Shown in pieces: positions 62,424 to 64,000 of a DNA stretch of 64,000 nucleotides. Location of the stretch: NCBI RefSeq assembly GCF_002119805.1, contig NZ_CP021059.1, forward strand, positions 1,364,001 to 1,428,000, given 5' to 3'. The first letter of the stretch is position 1, and every line of letters begins with the position of its first letter. Both the position numbers and the translations under genes were made by a program. The notes beneath the pieces were generated by a model that searched no databases, was not told where the DNA came from, and was given only the letters and a program-made list of their open reading frames with translations. This DNA is from Macrococcoides canis (GTDB lineage Bacteria; Bacillota; Bacilli; Staphylococcales; Staphylococcaceae).

Positions 62424-63056
62424 CTATTCATCCTCAATTAGTGATACAAAGGCACGCGTAATTGTTGTCTTAGTGATACGTCCTGTCACTTCATAATGTT
62501 CTCCCGACTTCTGTACAACGGGCAATGAATCAATCTGTTTCTCTATCAAAAGATTTGCTGCGTAGATAAGCAGATCATCCTGCACGCACACTGAAATATT
62601 TGGCATACGGGACATAAAGACATGTACCGGCAGATTATGGATCTCCTGGTTCCCCATCGATGCACGCAGCAGATCTTTACGTGAACATACACCGACAAGA
62701 TGATTGTCATGATTTGTCACAAAAAGTGTCCCTACATCCTCCAGGAACATCGTACAAATTGCATCATATGCTGAAATATCTTCGTGGATAACGACCGGAA
62801 TAGACTGAAAATCTTTAACCTTAAACTTCTTAATAGACGCTGATAATAGCTGTGTGCTTGACTTACCGGTATAAAAGTATCCTACTCGTGGTCGTGCATC
62901 TAAATAGCCAGCCATAGTCAGAATTGCCAAATCCGGTCTTAATGTTGCTCGGGTTAAACTTAATTTTTCAGCGATTTTCTCTCCAGTAATGGGGCCATTA
63001 TTTTTTACGATCTGTATTATCTTTTCCTGTCTTTTATTCAGCTCTATGCTAACCAC
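62424..63056 (-). CDS. ccpN: CcpN-like repressor, copy 2
   Basis: Identical to the protein at 29,235, with the same ambiguous start (ATG 63065, GTG 63056 or ATA 63047) and promoter at 63,084-63,112. Confidence 0.82.
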   Translation of the reverse strand: MVSIELNKRQEKIIQIVKNNGPITGEKIAEKLSLTRATLRPDLAILTMAGYLDARPRVGYFYTGKSSTQLLSASIKKFKVKDFQSIPVVIHEDISAYDAICTMFLEDVGTLFVTNHDNHLVGVCSRKDLLRASMGNQEIHNLPVHVFMSRMPNISVCVQDDLLIYAANLLIEKQIDSLPVVQKSGEHYEVTGRITKTTITRAFVSLIEDE

Positions 63057-63129
63057 CCCATACATGCATAATTTAATAACTTTATTATACCCATCAACCG
63101 CAATTTTTACAAATGACATGGCTAACATC

Positions 63130-63310
63130 TTGAGTCTCAGAAAGAAAGATGATATATTCTAATTAAGCGAGTTAAGGGTGGTGTGAGCTTAACAAATCAT
63201 TTGGCGTAACGATCACAACTTAACATTTAAAAGTGAGTAGACACTAATTTGGGTGGAACCGCGGGTTTTATATACTCGTCCCAAGGCTTAATTGCCTTGG
63301 GACTTTTTTG
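63130..63310 (+). ncRNA. glyS promoter and glycine T-box leader, copy 2
   Basis: TTGAGT/TATATT promoter at 63,130-63,158, T-box core at 63,251-63,265 and terminator hairpin ending near 63,308, all as at 29,941-30,121. Confidence 0.88.
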
Positions 63311-63340
63311 TTTACTCTAAATTAATAGGAGGTTATTTAT

Positions 63341-64000
63341 ATGGCAGAAAAAAACATGGAAACAATTGTTAATCTTGCAAAACACAGAGGATTTGTCTTT
63401 CCCGGAAGTGAAATTTACGGTGGACTTGCTAACACATGGGATTACGGTCCATTAGGTGTCGAACTAAAAAACAACGTAAAACGTGCATGGTGGCAGAAAT
63501 TTGTTCAGCAATCCTCTTACAATGTTGGATTAGATGCTGCAATCTTAATGAACCCAAAAACTTGGGAAGCAAGCGGTCACTTATCAAACTTCAATGATCC
63601 GATGATCGATAACAAAGATTCAAAAATACGTTACCGCGCAGATAAGCTCATTGAAGATTATATGCACGCACAAGGTGATGAGCACTTCATCGCTGACGGA
63701 ATGAGCTTCGAAGAAATGAAACAATTTATCGATGACAAGGGAATCGTATGTCCTGTATCAGGTACTGCAAACTGGACAGATATCCGTCAGTTCAACTTAA
63801 TGTTCAAAACATTCCAGGGTGTAACAGAATCTTCTACTAACGAAATCTTCTTACGCCCAGAAACAGCACAAGGTATCTTTGTAAATTATAAGAATGTTCA
63901 GCGCTCTATGCGTAAGAAACTACCATTTGGTATCGCACAAGTCGGTAAATCTTTCCGTAACGAAATCACACCAGGTAACTTCATCTTCAGAACACGTGAA
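63341..64000 (+). CDS. glyS: Glycyl-tRNA synthetase, copy 2, 5' part (3' end outside window)
   Basis: The first 220 codons, identical to 30,152-30,811. The window ends within class II motif 2. Confidence 0.9.
   Translation, partial: MAEKNMETIVNLAKHRGFVFPGSEIYGGLANTWDYGPLGVELKNNVKRAWWQKFVQQSSYNVGLDAAILMNPKTWEASGHLSNFNDPMIDNKDSKIRYRADKLIEDYMHAQGDEHFIADGMSFEEMKQFIDDKGIVCPVSGTANWTDIRQFNLMFKTFQGVTESSTNEIFLRPETAQGIFVNYKNVQRSMRKKLPFGIAQVGKSFRNEITPGNFIFRTRE

Larger units (their letters stand above)
47336..64000 (+). repeat. Large direct repeat, copy 2 (visible part, 16,665 bp)
   Basis: Identical, as far as I compared, to 14,147-30,811 with a fixed offset of 33,189; every gene has the same length and protein. 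It runs out of the window inside glyS, so the right end is not seen. Confidence 0.9.

Noticed and set aside
1-64000. CRISPR array, tRNA or rRNA genes, insertion-sequence transposases
   Set aside because: I found no regular spacer-repeat array, no tRNA or rRNA signature and no transposase in the window; only the integrase fragment and the intergenic palindrome are mobile-like.
14147-64000. Two naturally diverged paralogous regions
   Set aside because: The copies show no difference in any protein or spacing over 16.7 kb, which excludes old paralogy.

Overview
The window looks like chromosomal DNA of a low-GC Gram-positive coccus of the family Staphylococcaceae, most likely a Macrococcus. SigA, SodA, CshB, Nfo, KynA and Zur resemble staphylococcal proteins. 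The gene order (pbp, pst operon, rpmG, fthC, gluP, yqgQ, glcK, yqgV, yqgW, yqgX, yqgY, comG; and ispG to sigA, dnaG, glyS, recO, era, ybeY, phoH, floA, rpsU, mtaB, prmA, dnaJ, dnaK) is close to the yqg/yqf/yqe region of Bacillus subtilis. The genus is inferred; no rRNA gene is present to settle it.

Layout. 1-600: end of an integrated element, whose tyrosine recombinase enters from the left and whose edge cuts comGC after its first 26 codons. 600-2,600: comGB (with an in-frame stop) and comGA. 2,700-7,750: small conserved yqg genes, glucokinase, rhomboid protease, 5-formyl-THF cyclo-ligase and L33. 7,840-12,360: phosphate transport operon pstSCAB-phoU behind a clear PhoP-type box of four hexamers every 11 bp. 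12,390-25,430: class B PBP, sodA, ispG, zur-znuBC, nfo, cshB, ispH, yqfO, trmK and cytochrome c550. 25,500-29,900: the macromolecular synthesis cluster ccpN-yqfL-dnaG-sigA. 29,940-31,540: glycyl-tRNA synthetase under a T-box. 31,540-34,580: a palindromic repeat element and a three-gene kynurenine operon (tryptophan to anthranilate) set between glyS and recO. 34,600-47,300: recO, era, cdd, dgkA, ybeY, phoH, two uncharacterised membrane proteins, floA-nfeD, rpsU, mtaB, rsmE, prmA, dnaJ and a damaged dnaK.

The dominant structural feature is a large direct repeat. At 47,335/47,336 the sequence jumps from inside dnaK back to the inside of the pbp gene (equivalent to 14,147) and then repeats the window at a constant offset of 33,189 bp to its end (14,147-30,811 = 47,336-64,000). 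I saw no difference in the 16.7 kb I can compare. Either this is a very recent 33.2-kb tandem duplication, or it is an untrimmed overlap left when a circular contig was closed. Three likely deletion errors lie within about 2 kb before the junction: 12 nt missing from the dnaK phosphate motif 9 nt from the breakpoint, a one-base homopolymer frameshift in dnaK, and one residue missing from a DnaJ zinc repeat. They favour a poor-quality contig end, and read data would settle it.

Most of the rest is conserved housekeeping content. The parts that distinguish this strain are the comGC insertion with a comGB nonsense codon (natural transformation probably lost), the kyn operon with a cre-like site at its promoter, the palindromic element, and the duplication.
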